From an uncultured Pseudomonadota bacterium (GTDB lineage Bacteria > Myxococcota_A > UBA796 > SXON01): a stretch of DNA of 42,504 nucleotides. The position numbers and the translations under genes are program-made. Below the pieces are notes generated by a model. It was not told the DNA's origin. It saw only the letters and a list, made by a program, of their open reading frames with translations, and did no database searches. The stretch lies in contig CAIUMM010000205.1 of the NCBI GenBank assembly GCA_903900265.1, positions 1 to 42,504 of the forward strand, written 5' to 3'. Every line of letters starts with the position of its first letter. Within the stretch, counting starts at the first letter, position 1. This document shows positions 8,305 through 15,673 of this stretch, piece after piece.

Positions 8305-11300
8305 TGTTGGACCTTGGATCGGTCAAGCGTGGCGGGATCAATGCCAAGCTCTTTCACAAACTCCAAAAAGGCCGCGCCGGTAGGGAACGCCACCCGCTTG
8401 ACCTCGAGCTCCACATCGAAGCCTTGCTGCAGCGGCTCGGGCAGCCCAGCGACGAGCGCCTCAATCTCCACCGGCGTGGTCCGCACCTTGGCGCCCATGC
8501 GCAAGTCCGCGTAGCGCTCGGCGTCGGCGTCGGTGCTGCGCAGGCGCACCGTCGCGCCATGCAGCGCGGCGCGGTGCCGAACCAGCCGCGCCAGCGCGTC
8601 AAACGTAGCGGTGCGATCCATGCGCTTCGGAAACCCGGACCACGTTGCGGGTCGGGTCAGGTCGAGCCAGCCTTTGTCTGGGGTCTCCGGACCGGACGGG
8701 GCCACGAGCGTCAGGGCCTCCGACCAGACGCCGTCGCTCTCCGCCACCGCGAGCACGGTGGTGCCGGGCGCCACGGCCACGGGGCCGTCGTAGACGCCGC
8801 CGTTCTTGGGGTTCGCGCCGTTGGTGGTGAAGCGGATCGCGCTGCCGGCAGGCGCCGCCTTCAACACCGCGGAGTAGGTCTTGGCTTCGTAGCTGAAGTC
8901 CCCTTTCAGCGTGACGCTGTTGCGCCACTCGTGGATCGGCCCGGGGGCGTGCTGACCGGTGGAGTCGATGGCGAGGAAGCGCACCCGCATCGCGCTGGTC
9001 TCCATCCCACCGGCGGTCACCAGCGGCGATGCCGTGGTCGGATCGCTGGAACCAAACTCGTAGTGCACGCAATCGCCGTTCTTGGCGGTCACCTGCAGGC
9101 GGCAAACGCCCGTGTCCGCGTCGCGATCGACCGCCACGTTCACGCTCGTCGGCTCCTTCGGGAAAGGCCCCTTCATGACCTTGCCTTCCGCCGGCGGCTC
9201 CCGCCACTGGCCCTTCAACAACGCGTTGCTTTTCAAGGCCTCGTAGGTGCCCGGCTTCACGAGGTACCAGCGCGTGTCCCGCGCCGCGCCCTCGAGGATC
9301 TCCTTCCACGCCATCTCCTTCATCGGGAACCGGCTGGACATGAACTCGCTGTAGAACGCGTTCCCCTTGGTCGCCGCCTCATCCGCGAACTTCTCCGGGG
9401 TGAGCGCCACGCGGATCGCGATGTCTCCCCGGAACTTGCCGCCGACGGTCTCGGGCTGGATGGTCACCTTCTCGAGGCGCTCGTCCGATGGGTAATAGAG
9501 CGCGGAGTACACCTCCCGCACCGCGATCGGGAAGTTGTGCTTCCAACGCTCCACCGCAACGTTCGCCTGATCGACTTCGATGCCTTCGCTGCCCGAAGCT
9601 TTGACCTCTTTGCGTACGGCCTCGGCGCTGGCCAGCATGGCGGCGGTGTGCTTGAGGTTGGTGAAGCGCGCGTTTCCGGTCAGGAACAACACCCGGTTCT
9701 GCCACGGCGTGCGATTCCAGATGCCCAGATAGGGCGCGGGGACTCCGCCGTCTTGGTTGCTGCACACCACCAACACGGTTTCTTTGGGGTCAGGCTGGAT
9801 CTCTTCGGGCTTCGGAAACACCAGCAGGCGCTGGTAGGCGTCCCGACCGCCGCCGTCCGGCTGGGGCGTGAAGAGCTCCATCAGGCGCGTGCGCAGCTCC
9901 TGCATCCGCAGGTCGTCTTGCATGTCGTTGGCGCGGTCGCGGATCATCGAACCGACGTTGCGGATGTCCTTGTAGTGCCAGCGGTGATCGGTGCGGCGGT
10001 GCAGGTACCAGCTGTGGTCGGCCAGCGTCTGCATGACGGTGCCGATGGTCGAGACGTCCCGCCCCGGCGCCGCCAAGTAGGACCCGACCTCGTCGTCCTT
10101 CAGGCCGTTCACCGCCTGCACCGACGTCGCTAGCGAGGAGAAGAACACCAGCCGCGCGGCCTCGCCGTAGATCGGCTGCTGCATGCTGCCGGACAGCGAC
10201 TCGGCGGTGGCCGAACCGGCGTTGCTCACATCCCGGCGGCGCGCCTCGGGGAGCTTGGGGTGGATGCCGTCCAGCAGAGCCACGCTTTCAGGATCGTCAA
10301 AGTCGAACTCGTGAGGGTGAAGCAGCAACGGCGCCGAAGCGGGATCCCGACCCCACGCCCGCGCCACGAGCTTGCGGGCGAGCCGCAGCACCTCGCGCGT
10401 CTGCTGGAAGCCCTCGTTCTCCTTGAAGCGCCCGACCAGATCAAGCAGTCCGGGGTGAAACGGGTACGTCGACGGGATGGCGCTCAGCCAGCTGTCCCGC
10501 AGCGAAGTCGTCATCGCCCCCTGCTGAACCGCGGTGTCAAAGGCCTTCTTGTACGCGTCGCGCACCGCCCGCACCTCAGCGTCGTTCGCCGCCGGGTACT
10601 TGGCAAACACGCGCTTCCGGAGAATGGCGGCCAGCTCGGAATCGTCGACCCGAACCGGGGTGATGTCGACCGTCACGCGCTTGGCCTCGGCGGTGCCCAT
10701 GCGCACGGCCTCGTCGAAGGCTTTGTCGAACGCGGTGTTGAGCTTCTCCGAGCCGCGCTGCCACGCGCCGTGTAGGTCCGAGAGCACGAGGCAGGTACGA
10801 CCAGCCGGACCATTCCCGCTCCCCGCCATGACCGCGCCCATCAGGTTTGCCAAGGCCAGCACCACGCGGTCGGCCATCGTGCCTTCCCCCGCTTGCTTCG
10901 TCGACATCGCGTAGAGGTAGGGGGGAAGCTCATCCAACAGGATCAGCGTGGGCTTCGGTCCGATCAGCTCCGCCCAGGTTGCCGGCCCGGGAATGTCGGC
11001 CACGGCGCTGGCCCACTTCGACTGGTCCGGTTGAAGCTGCCGGAACAGCGCCACCCAGAACGGATCCTTGTTGCCGGTCTCCTTGCCGTCGAACACCACG
11101 ACGCGCATCTCGTCGGAGGAGACGTCGGCGCGGTCAAGCTCGGTGAGCACGCGCTTGCGCAGCATCGGCCGCTTGGCGAGCAAGCCGGTCGCGACAAGGT
11201 TGTGGGTCTTGCCCCCGCCCATCGCCTGCTTCAGCCGGAACACGCCCTGAGGGGTGCGCCCGTCGAGGCGGTCAAAGACCTGCGTGAGCAGCTGGCGCAT

Positions 11301-11447
11301 GCCTTCGGTGGCGTAGGTCTCATTGAAGAAACTATCGCCATCGATCGTGTCTTTCAGCAGATCCCCGATGTTGACGACGGTGTCGTTCTTGGCGTTGCTG
11401 AACGTGCTGTCTGCGGGCTGGCAGAGGTCAAGGACGGATGAGGGCAC
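8301..11447 (-). CDS. DUF499-family P-loop ATPase, anti-phage cluster
   Basis: First gene of the island operon, 1048 residues. Walker A is AMGGGKTHN (75-83) and Walker B is LILLDE (168-173), the DUF499 arrangement. The N-terminus (DTVVNIGDLL, FFNETYATEGM) matches this large ATPase family. The middle (about 250-700) is helical with no recognised enzyme motif. The C-terminal third (about 760-920) looks beta-sandwich-like, with a chitobiase-type segment (IRFTTNGANPKNGG). The start is a GTG at 11447, supported by GGAG seven bases upstream (11455-11458). The A+T-rich 11471-11520 region upstream, with an inverted repeat, should hold the operon promoter. The ATPase probably powers recognition or processing of unmodified DNA with the methyltransferase and helicase; that mechanism is inferred, not shown. 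Confidence 0.93.
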   Translation of the reverse strand: MPSSVLDLCQPADSTFSNAKNDTVVNIGDLLKDTIDGDSFFNETYATEGMRQLLTQVFDRLDGRTPQGVFRLKQAMGGGKTHNLVATGLLAKRPMLRKRVLTELDRADVSSDEMRVVVFDGKETGNKDPFWVALFRQLQPDQSKWASAVADIPGPATWAELIGPKPTLILLDELPPYLYAMSTKQAGEGTMADRVVLALANLMGAVMAGSGNGPAGRTCLVLSDLHGAWQRGSEKLNTAFDKAFDEAVRMGTAEAKRVTVDITPVRVDDSELAAILRKRVFAKYPAANDAEVRAVRDAYKKAFDTAVQQGAMTTSLRDSWLSAIPSTYPFHPGLLDLVGRFKENEGFQQTREVLRLARKLVARAWGRDPASAPLLLHPHEFDFDDPESVALLDGIHPKLPEARRRDVSNAGSATAESLSGSMQQPIYGEAARLVFFSSLATSVQAVNGLKDDEVGSYLAAPGRDVSTIGTVMQTLADHSWYLHRRTDHRWHYKDIRNVGSMIRDRANDMQDDLRMQELRTRLMELFTPQPDGGGRDAYQRLLVFPKPEEIQPDPKETVLVVCSNQDGGVPAPYLGIWNRTPWQNRVLFLTGNARFTNLKHTAAMLASAEAVRKEVKASGSEGIEVDQANVAVERWKHNFPIAVREVYSALYYPSDERLEKVTIQPETVGGKFRGDIAIRVALTPEKFADEAATKGNAFYSEFMSSRFPMKEMAWKEILEGAARDTRWYLVKPGTYEALKSNALLKGQWREPPAEGKVMKGPFPKEPTSVNVAVDRDADTGVCRLQVTAKNGDCVHYEFGSSDPTTASPLVTAGGMETSAMRVRFLAIDSTGQHAPGPIHEWRNSVTLKGDFSYEAKTYSAVLKAAPAGSAIRFTTNGANPKNGGVYDGPVAVAPGTTVLAVAESDGVWSEALTLVAPSGPETPDKGWLDLTRPATWSGFPKRMDRTATFDALARLVRHRAALHGATVRLRSTDADAERYADLRMGAKVRTTPVEIEALVAGLPEPLQQGFDVELEVKRVAFPTGAAFLEFVKELGIDPATLDRSKVQQ

Positions 11448-11474
11448 CGGGCGTCTCCAAGGTGGCCGCCCTAT

Positions 11475-11496
11475 GTAACAGGTATAGTTTTGTTAC
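11475..11496. promoter_or_regulatory. Inverted repeat, candidate operator of the defence operon
   Basis: GTAACA (11475-11480) and TGTTAC (11491-11496) are perfect inverted half-sites separated by 10 bp. They lie 28-49 bp upstream of the GTG of the DUF499 gene, in the only strongly A+T-rich stretch of the island. The minus strand reads TATACC between the half-sites, which could serve as a -10 element, so a bound repressor would cover the promoter. The natural candidate is the XRE regulator at 1494-1889. ACTGTACGAA (11495-11504), which overlaps the right end, recurs at 1913-1922 upstream of the regulator gene. Confidence 0.5.
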
Positions 11497-11547
11497 TGTA
11501 CGAATTGCGTATATTCAAAAACAGGGTGTCGCCGCGCGGCCCCCTCC

Positions 11548-11665
11548 CGGCCGCCCTTTCCCCAGCCTCGTGCAGAAGCTCCAGACCGGCGCGGCGCTCA
11601 CGCCTCCGGACTACACCACGTTCTACACGCCGGGCGAGAAGGGGTACACCGACTACCCGGTGTAG
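11548..11665 (+). pseudogene. Orphan 3' fragment of the reductase gene at the right island junction
   Basis: The plus strand encodes the last 38 residues of the Old Yellow Enzyme reductase (GRPF, then PSLVQKLQTG to the terminal GYTDYP and its stop) with no start or upstream half of the gene. Compared with 1335-1461 it lacks three codons (Leu-Ser-Asn) and carries three synonymous third-base changes; no change alters an amino acid. That pattern suggests the left part comes from a functional but slightly diverged reductase allele rather than from decay of a duplicate. An upstream frame entered from the island (from 11438) reads into it, but nothing supports its translation. Confidence 0.9.
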
Positions 11666-11690
11666 GTTCGGGACCTGCGGCGGCGCAGCG
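11548..11690 (+). repeat. Right direct repeat flanking the defence island
   Basis: Partner of 1335-1486 in the same orientation; 11585-11690 is identical to 1381-1486. It also contains the stop and last 12 codons of the convergent M23 peptidase gene, because the reductase reading frame (stop at 11665) and the peptidase frame (stop at 11653) overlap by 13 bp here. The sequence continues rightwards straight into that gene, so this copy holds the original chromosomal right side of the insertion site. Confidence 0.95.
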
Positions 11691-13734
11691 CGATCAGCAC
11701 GCCCATGGCGAGGCCCGCGCCACCGCCGACTCCCGAAGCGCTGCCGCACCCACACCCAGCGGCGCTACGCGGCACCCTCTCCCCCGGGAGCCCCGAGTCA
11801 GCGGACGACCCCGAGTCCCCGGGCTCCCCGCTGTCCACGTCGTCGCAGATGCCGTCCCTGTCGCTGTCGGCGCAGCCTACGGCCCGCGGCCCGCCGGCGA
11901 TGACCGTCGGCCAATTGTCCTCGCCGCCGTAGCCTTCGGCGTCGCTGCCCCAGCCCAAAACCGCCGGCTCGGCGAAGCTGTCGCCGAGGCTAACGGCGCA
12001 CACAAGGCCGTCGGGCGCGCGGCCGCAGAGATCGGCGCGGCCATCGCCGGTCACATCGGCGAGGCGCAGGCTCCAATACTGAGCGGGCGCGTCCCAACCG
12101 GCGTCGTCGCTCCAGGTCGGCCCGACAAAGCTGCCTGTGGCGTAGCCGTCGTCCCAGAGCACGCAGCGCATCCCAGCGTTGGCGCGCCCGCAGAGGTCCA
12201 GCGCGCCGTCGCCGTTGATGTCGCCTAACTGCAGGGTGAGCCCGTTGCTGGGGTCGTCCCAACCGGTGTCGTCGGACCAAACCGGGCCGGTTTGCACCTC
12301 GCCAAAGCCGTCCTCCGTCGCGAGCGCGTACACTACGCCGTCCGGCCCGCGACCGAACCAATCGGCGCGCCCGTCTCCGTCGAGATCGGCGAGGCGCAGC
12401 GTGCCGTAGCTGACCGCGGCGTCCCAACCGGCGTCATCCGACCAAGCCGGGCCGCTCACCGTGGTTTCGTCGAACCCCGTACCGTTGGAATGCGCGCAGA
12501 GGACGCCCGCGTTTGCCCGCGCGCAGATGTCGTCCCGGCCGTCGCCGTCGATGTCGCCGGTCCGGATGGTCGCGGCGTTCGCTGGATCGTCCCAGCCGTA
12601 GGCGTCGCTCCAGTTGGGTCCGCGGAATGGAGCTTCAAAGCCGCTGCCGGTCGAGCGCACACAGACGATCCCGTCCGCGTCGCGCGCGCAGAGGTCTTGA
12701 CGCCCGTCGCCGTCGAGGTCCAACATCCGCACGGTGCCGTACTGCGCGGGACGGGTGAACCCAAGCGCGTCGCTCCACGCCGGCGCGCCGGGGAGCGCGA
12801 TCGGCGCGAGCCCGCTGCCTTCGGACACATAGCAGCGGTAGTCGGTGGCCGTGCGAATGCAGGCGTCGTCCCTGCGATCTCCGTTCACGTCCCCCCAGCG
12901 CAGCGTGAGCGCCTGATCGGCGGGGAACGGCGAAGCGCTGGCCGCGACGGTGCTGATCCACGTGCCGGTAGGGCCGGCCTCCCCGCCAAGCGCGCAGCGC
13001 ACGCCTTCGTCGGCGCGCACGCACAGTTCGGCGTCGCCGTCGCCGTCCAGGTCGGTCGAGGCGTGATCGTCTTGGGTGTACGCGATCAGCGCGTCGGTAG
13101 GCGCGATCGAGACCGCGTCGGCGTCGCAGGTGCGGCCAGGGAGGTCCCCATACGCGCCCTGCTCCACCCAATAGTCGGTGCCCGACGAGCACGAACCCGA
13201 AAACGGATCTTCGTTGTCGCCGTTCGTTCCCACCACCCCAAAGTGTACGTGGGGACCGAAGGAGTTGCCGCTGGAGCCCATCAGACCGAGCTTTTCGCCG
13301 CATCGCACGGTCTGTCCCACCGAGACCAGCACGCTCCATTTCTTCAAGTGGTAGTAGAGCGTCGACCGCCCGTCGGCGTGTTCGATTTTTACGTAGTTCG
13401 CAGCGCCACAGTCCCCGGTGGTGCACTGATCGTACTCGCCGTCGTTGGTCGCGATCACGACGCCGTCGGCGGCGGCGGTGACATCCCGCCCCGCGTCCAT
13501 CCCGGAGAAGCTGCCCGCGCCGAAGTCATTGCCGGTGTGGCCGTCGTAGGCGAGATCGCCGCAATGCCAGTCTTCGACGGCGGAGCCGGAGCCGTGGTCC
13601 TTGTAGGCGGTGGGGTAGAACTCTCCGTAGTCTTCCTCGGAAGTTGGGAACGCGTAGTCGACCGCGTAGGCCACGCCAACGGGCCGGATCCAGATCCAGA
13701 CCCAGACCCAGATCCAGAGCAAAAGCACGCTCAT
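11653..13734 (-). CDS. Secreted M23 (LytM-type) metallopeptidase with FG-GAP/VCBS repeats and MYXO-CTERM-like tail
   Basis: The 693-residue product starts with an unusual signal peptide (LLLWIWVWVWIWIRP, then VAYA). An M23 endopeptidase domain follows (about 55-190) with zinc ligands visible as HTGND (His66, Asp70) and HVH (His162, His164), plus His129. Residues about 215-620 hold at least six repeats carrying DxDGDGxxD calcium-binding loops and WSD..GWD motifs, FG-GAP/VCBS beta-propeller style. The C-terminus has GCGCGS, a hydrophobic segment and RRRR, resembling the MYXO-CTERM surface-sorting tail. Expected role: peptidoglycan cleavage at the cell surface. The ATG at 13734 overlaps the upstream lipoprotein stop (ATGA), which decides the start over an upstream in-frame codon. 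The last 12 codons lie inside the island's direct repeat. Confidence 0.9.
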   Translation of the reverse strand: MSVLLLWIWVWVWIWIRPVGVAYAVDYAFPTSEEDYGEFYPTAYKDHGSGSAVEDWHCGDLAYDGHTGNDFGAGSFSGMDAGRDVTAAADGVVIATNDGEYDQCTTGDCGAANYVKIEHADGRSTLYYHLKKWSVLVSVGQTVRCGEKLGLMGSSGNSFGPHVHFGVVGTNGDNEDPFSGSCSSGTDYWVEQGAYGDLPGRTCDADAVSIAPTDALIAYTQDDHASTDLDGDGDAELCVRADEGVRCALGGEAGPTGTWISTVAASASPFPADQALTLRWGDVNGDRRDDACIRTATDYRCYVSEGSGLAPIALPGAPAWSDALGFTRPAQYGTVRMLDLDGDGRQDLCARDADGIVCVRSTGSGFEAPFRGPNWSDAYGWDDPANAATIRTGDIDGDGRDDICARANAGVLCAHSNGTGFDETTVSGPAWSDDAGWDAAVSYGTLRLADLDGDGRADWFGRGPDGVVYALATEDGFGEVQTGPVWSDDTGWDDPSNGLTLQLGDINGDGALDLCGRANAGMRCVLWDDGYATGSFVGPTWSDDAGWDAPAQYWSLRLADVTGDGRADLCGRAPDGLVCAVSLGDSFAEPAVLGWGSDAEGYGGEDNWPTVIAGGPRAVGCADSDRDGICDDVDSGEPGDSGSSADSGLPGERVPRSAAGCGCGSASGVGGGAGLAMGVLIALRRRRSRTYTG
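13687..13716 (-). repeat. Hexanucleotide tandem repeat inside a signal-peptide coding region
   Basis: Five consecutive 6-bp units (plus strand GAYCCA) encode alternating Trp and Ile/Val in the hydrophobic core of the signal peptide of the M23 peptidase. Gain or loss of a unit would keep the frame and change the core by two residues. Confidence 0.85.
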
Positions 13735-14402
13735 CGCAGGTCCACCGCGTGCGCGCCGTCTTCGGCGATCCAACGCACCGTCGAACCCTCAAAAAACGGA
13801 GATCCCCGAAGCGGAAGCGGGACAAAGTCCGCTGGAGGCTGGCCCGGAGCGCGGGGGCTGAGGTTGGTCAAGCGCTGGGGACCGGCGTCCGGGTCGCCCA
13901 AATCGAGCAGATACACGGCAGAGACGCCGCCTTTGGGCCCCGGCCACACGAACGCGAGACGTTCGCCCGCGGCGTCGATCCCGAGGCGCGTGACGGTGTG
14001 ATCCCCTTGGATCCAAGCGTGTAGCTGCCAGTTTTCCTCGTGCGCCGCGTAGGCCGAGCGCGCCGACAACGTCAGCAGCGACTCGTGCACCCCGGAGGTC
14101 ACCGAGAGCGCGACGACGCGCCCATCGGCCGAAGCCGCGGGCTCGTCGGCCAGCGCGCCCCGCACCGTCTGAACGACCTCACCGTCCTGGACCAACACCA
14201 CCGCGCCCTCGCGCTGCTCCAGCACCGCGCCGCCCCAGAGCGTCATCGGTGCAGGCCGTGGCGTCGCGTCCATCGCGGGTCCGCGGTCTTGCTCGCGCAC
14301 GCTGGCGCGCGACGCAGCGCCGCCCGCGGCGTCCATGGCGCCGGAGGGCACGGAGCACGCCGCACACCCAAGCAACAGGAGGACAAGCGGGGACCGAATC
14401 AT
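13731..14402 (-). CDS. Predicted lipoprotein, beta-propeller-like, unknown function
   Basis: The 223-residue product begins MIRSPLVLLLLGCAAC: a short charged N-terminus, a leucine-rich core and a lipobox ending in Cys (residue 12 or 15). An Ala/Arg-rich linker leads to a beta-strand-rich domain from about residue 50, with segments such as GAVVLVQDGEVVQTVRG, ADGRVVALSV, GERLAFVWPG and AVYLLDLGDPDAG. These resemble TolB/WD40-like propeller blades, though too few for a full propeller. It is translationally coupled to the following M23 peptidase gene (4-bp ATGA overlap), so the two are probably made together and may act together at the envelope. The ATG at 14402 is chosen because it starts the signal sequence. 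No enzyme motif is recognised. Confidence 0.78.
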   Translation of the reverse strand: MIRSPLVLLLLGCAACSVPSGAMDAAGGAASRASVREQDRGPAMDATPRPAPMTLWGGAVLEQREGAVVLVQDGEVVQTVRGALADEPAASADGRVVALSVTSGVHESLLTLSARSAYAAHEENWQLHAWIQGDHTVTRLGIDAAGERLAFVWPGPKGGVSAVYLLDLGDPDAGPQRLTNLSPRAPGQPPADFVPLPLRGSPFFEGSTVRWIAEDGAHAVDLR

Positions 14403-14434
14403 GGGGACATCGTAGAGCACCGAGGCTGAATCTG

Positions 14435-15244
14435 TCAAATCGGAGGGAGGCTGTTCCCCGCGCCGATCCTTCCGCGCTCCTCGGCGTATAGGCGCAGCGC
14501 GTAGGCGCCGGCCGGCGTGGCGCGCAGGCGATCGACCAGCGCCCCGAAGGCTTCGGGCACCGCGTCCCGAGCCCCGTAGTAGTACGAAAGCTCCGGCGGC
14601 AGCAGCACCGGCGCGCTGAGCGCGGCGAAGGTCAGATCGGCGGCGGTGAACCGTCCGCCGACGAGGTAGCGACGGCCGTCGAAGAGCGCGGCGCCGACCG
14701 CAACAAAGGTCGCGTCGAGGCGCGCGAGGGACCGCGCTACGCCTTCGTCGTTGATGCGCAGCCCGCGCCGGATCCCCCCGATGGCGAGCGGGCGCACACA
14801 CTGAAACAGGAGCTGCTGCCAGCGCGGCACGACCCGAGCCACCAAGCCGTCCATGTAGCCGCGGTCGCCGAGCACGTGCCCGTAGGCCAAGCGGCGCGCA
14901 TCCACCCCGACCGTGGTGTCGAACGCGTCCTCCCAGCGAGCGACCTCGTCGGCCTGCGCTGCGTGCTCAGGCCACAGCGCCGCGACGCCCGGCGCGATCG
15001 TATGCGCGTCGCACCAGCGCAGGATCGCCGTCGAGTCGCCGATCACGCCTTCGCGCGTCGCGAGCACAGGCACCATACGCGCGCCCCCGGCGGCCTTGAC
15101 GAACGGGACGTGAATCATCGGCAAGTAGCCACGCTCGACGTAGTGCGCGCCGGCGCGATCCAGCCCCCAGCGCGCCTTTTCGCAGTAGTGCGAGAACGGG
15201 ATGGTGATCAGCACGGCGGGCGGGGCGACGAGGGCGTGAGACAT
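14435..15244 (-). CDS. Glutathione S-transferase-like protein
   Basis: The 269-residue product has an N-terminal thioredoxin-fold GST domain (about 8-90): VLITIPFSHYCEKARWGLDRAG gives the strand and the S/C-containing active-site helix start, and MVPVLATREGVIGDSTAILRW gives the cis-Pro and the Glu/Asp-Ser glutathione-binding motif. The C-terminal helical domain (about 100-255) includes the family N-capping segment RYLVGGRFTAADLTFAA. It would act in the cytosol, probably conjugating or reducing with glutathione or another thiol; substrate unknown. The ATG at 15244 is preferred because the upstream open frame is Cys/Pro-rich and unlike the family. Divergent GST members are hard to subclassify by eye. 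Confidence 0.85.
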   Translation of the reverse strand: MSHALVAPPAVLITIPFSHYCEKARWGLDRAGAHYVERGYLPMIHVPFVKAAGGARMVPVLATREGVIGDSTAILRWCDAHTIAPGVAALWPEHAAQADEVARWEDAFDTTVGVDARRLAYGHVLGDRGYMDGLVARVVPRWQQLLFQCVRPLAIGGIRRGLRINDEGVARSLARLDATFVAVGAALFDGRRYLVGGRFTAADLTFAALSAPVLLPPELSYYYGARDAVPEAFGALVDRLRATPAGAYALRLYAEERGRIGAGNSLPPI

Positions 15245-15673
15245 CCCGCGTCGTAGCGCGGACAGGCAGGGCGCGCACCGGCAGGGCGCGCAGGGGCAGG
15301 CCGCGCGGAACAAGTTGGAGACCAGCGCCTCCAAAACTTGCGTGTCGTCGTACGGGCAGCGTGGAACCGAGACGGCCGCGCGCGTGCACTCCCGGGCGAC
15401 TGGTGCTGTCGATCCGTTGGTGCACCACGGCTTGCGCGCCTGAGGGCAGCGGCCCGGCCCGGCCCGGTAGAGCACGTCCATTGCGTGCGCTCCAGCGAGG
15501 CCGAAGACGGTGATGCTGCCGGCGCCGCCCTGGATTCGCGCCACGCCCGGCCGCTGAGCGCGCTGTGGGGCGTATCTGGACCCGCAAAGCCCTGCCGCTG
15601 CCGACGCCGTCGTTCGAAGTGTTGTGGGAACCGGCGCCCTACACCGTGCGGACCTCCCGTACGCCCGTGCGCG
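15245..15673. other. Gene-free interval of about 430 bp
   Basis: No convincing gene is seen on either strand. Open frames here are G+C-driven shadows extending from neighbours. At about 15265-15305 there are roughly three imperfect tandem units beginning GGCAGG and followed by a GC-rich CGCGC tract. The interval should contain the promoter of the GST-like gene; no terminator or RNA gene is recognised. Confidence 0.5.

Larger units (their letters stand above)
1487..11547 (-). mobile_element. Genomic defence island of about 10.2 kb between direct repeats
   Basis: The unit from one repeat to the next is 10,204 bp and holds exactly five minus-strand genes: XRE regulator, PLD/SNF2 helicase, DUF1156 methyltransferase, DUF3780 protein and DUF499 ATPase. 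Both flanks carry the same 3'-terminal piece of the reductase gene. The right copy is joined to the gene that presumably always lay next to the reductase, a convergent M23 peptidase. This is the architecture of an element that inserts in a gene 3' end and rebuilds it. No tyrosine or serine recombinase, transposase, relaxase or excisionase is visible inside, so mobility would need recombination functions from elsewhere, homologous recombination through the repeats, or a lost integrase. Calling it mobile is inference from the repeats. Confidence 0.75.

Noticed and set aside
8307..10133. 608-codon plus-strand frame opposite the DUF499 gene
   Set aside because: Antisense shadow; composition is typical of the complement of G+C-rich coding DNA.
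1487..11547. Search for an integrase, transposase or excisionase inside the island
   Set aside because: All five genes have other clear identities; the small XRE protein is a repressor-type HTH, not an excisionase by pattern.
11438..11665. 75-codon frame from the island into the reductase fragment
   Set aside because: A chance fusion of promoter DNA with the orphan 3' piece; no start context and no independent domain.
12292..14001. 569-codon plus-strand frame opposite the M23 peptidase
   Set aside because: Includes a DPDPDPDP run that is simply the complement of the Trp-repeat signal peptide; no domain.
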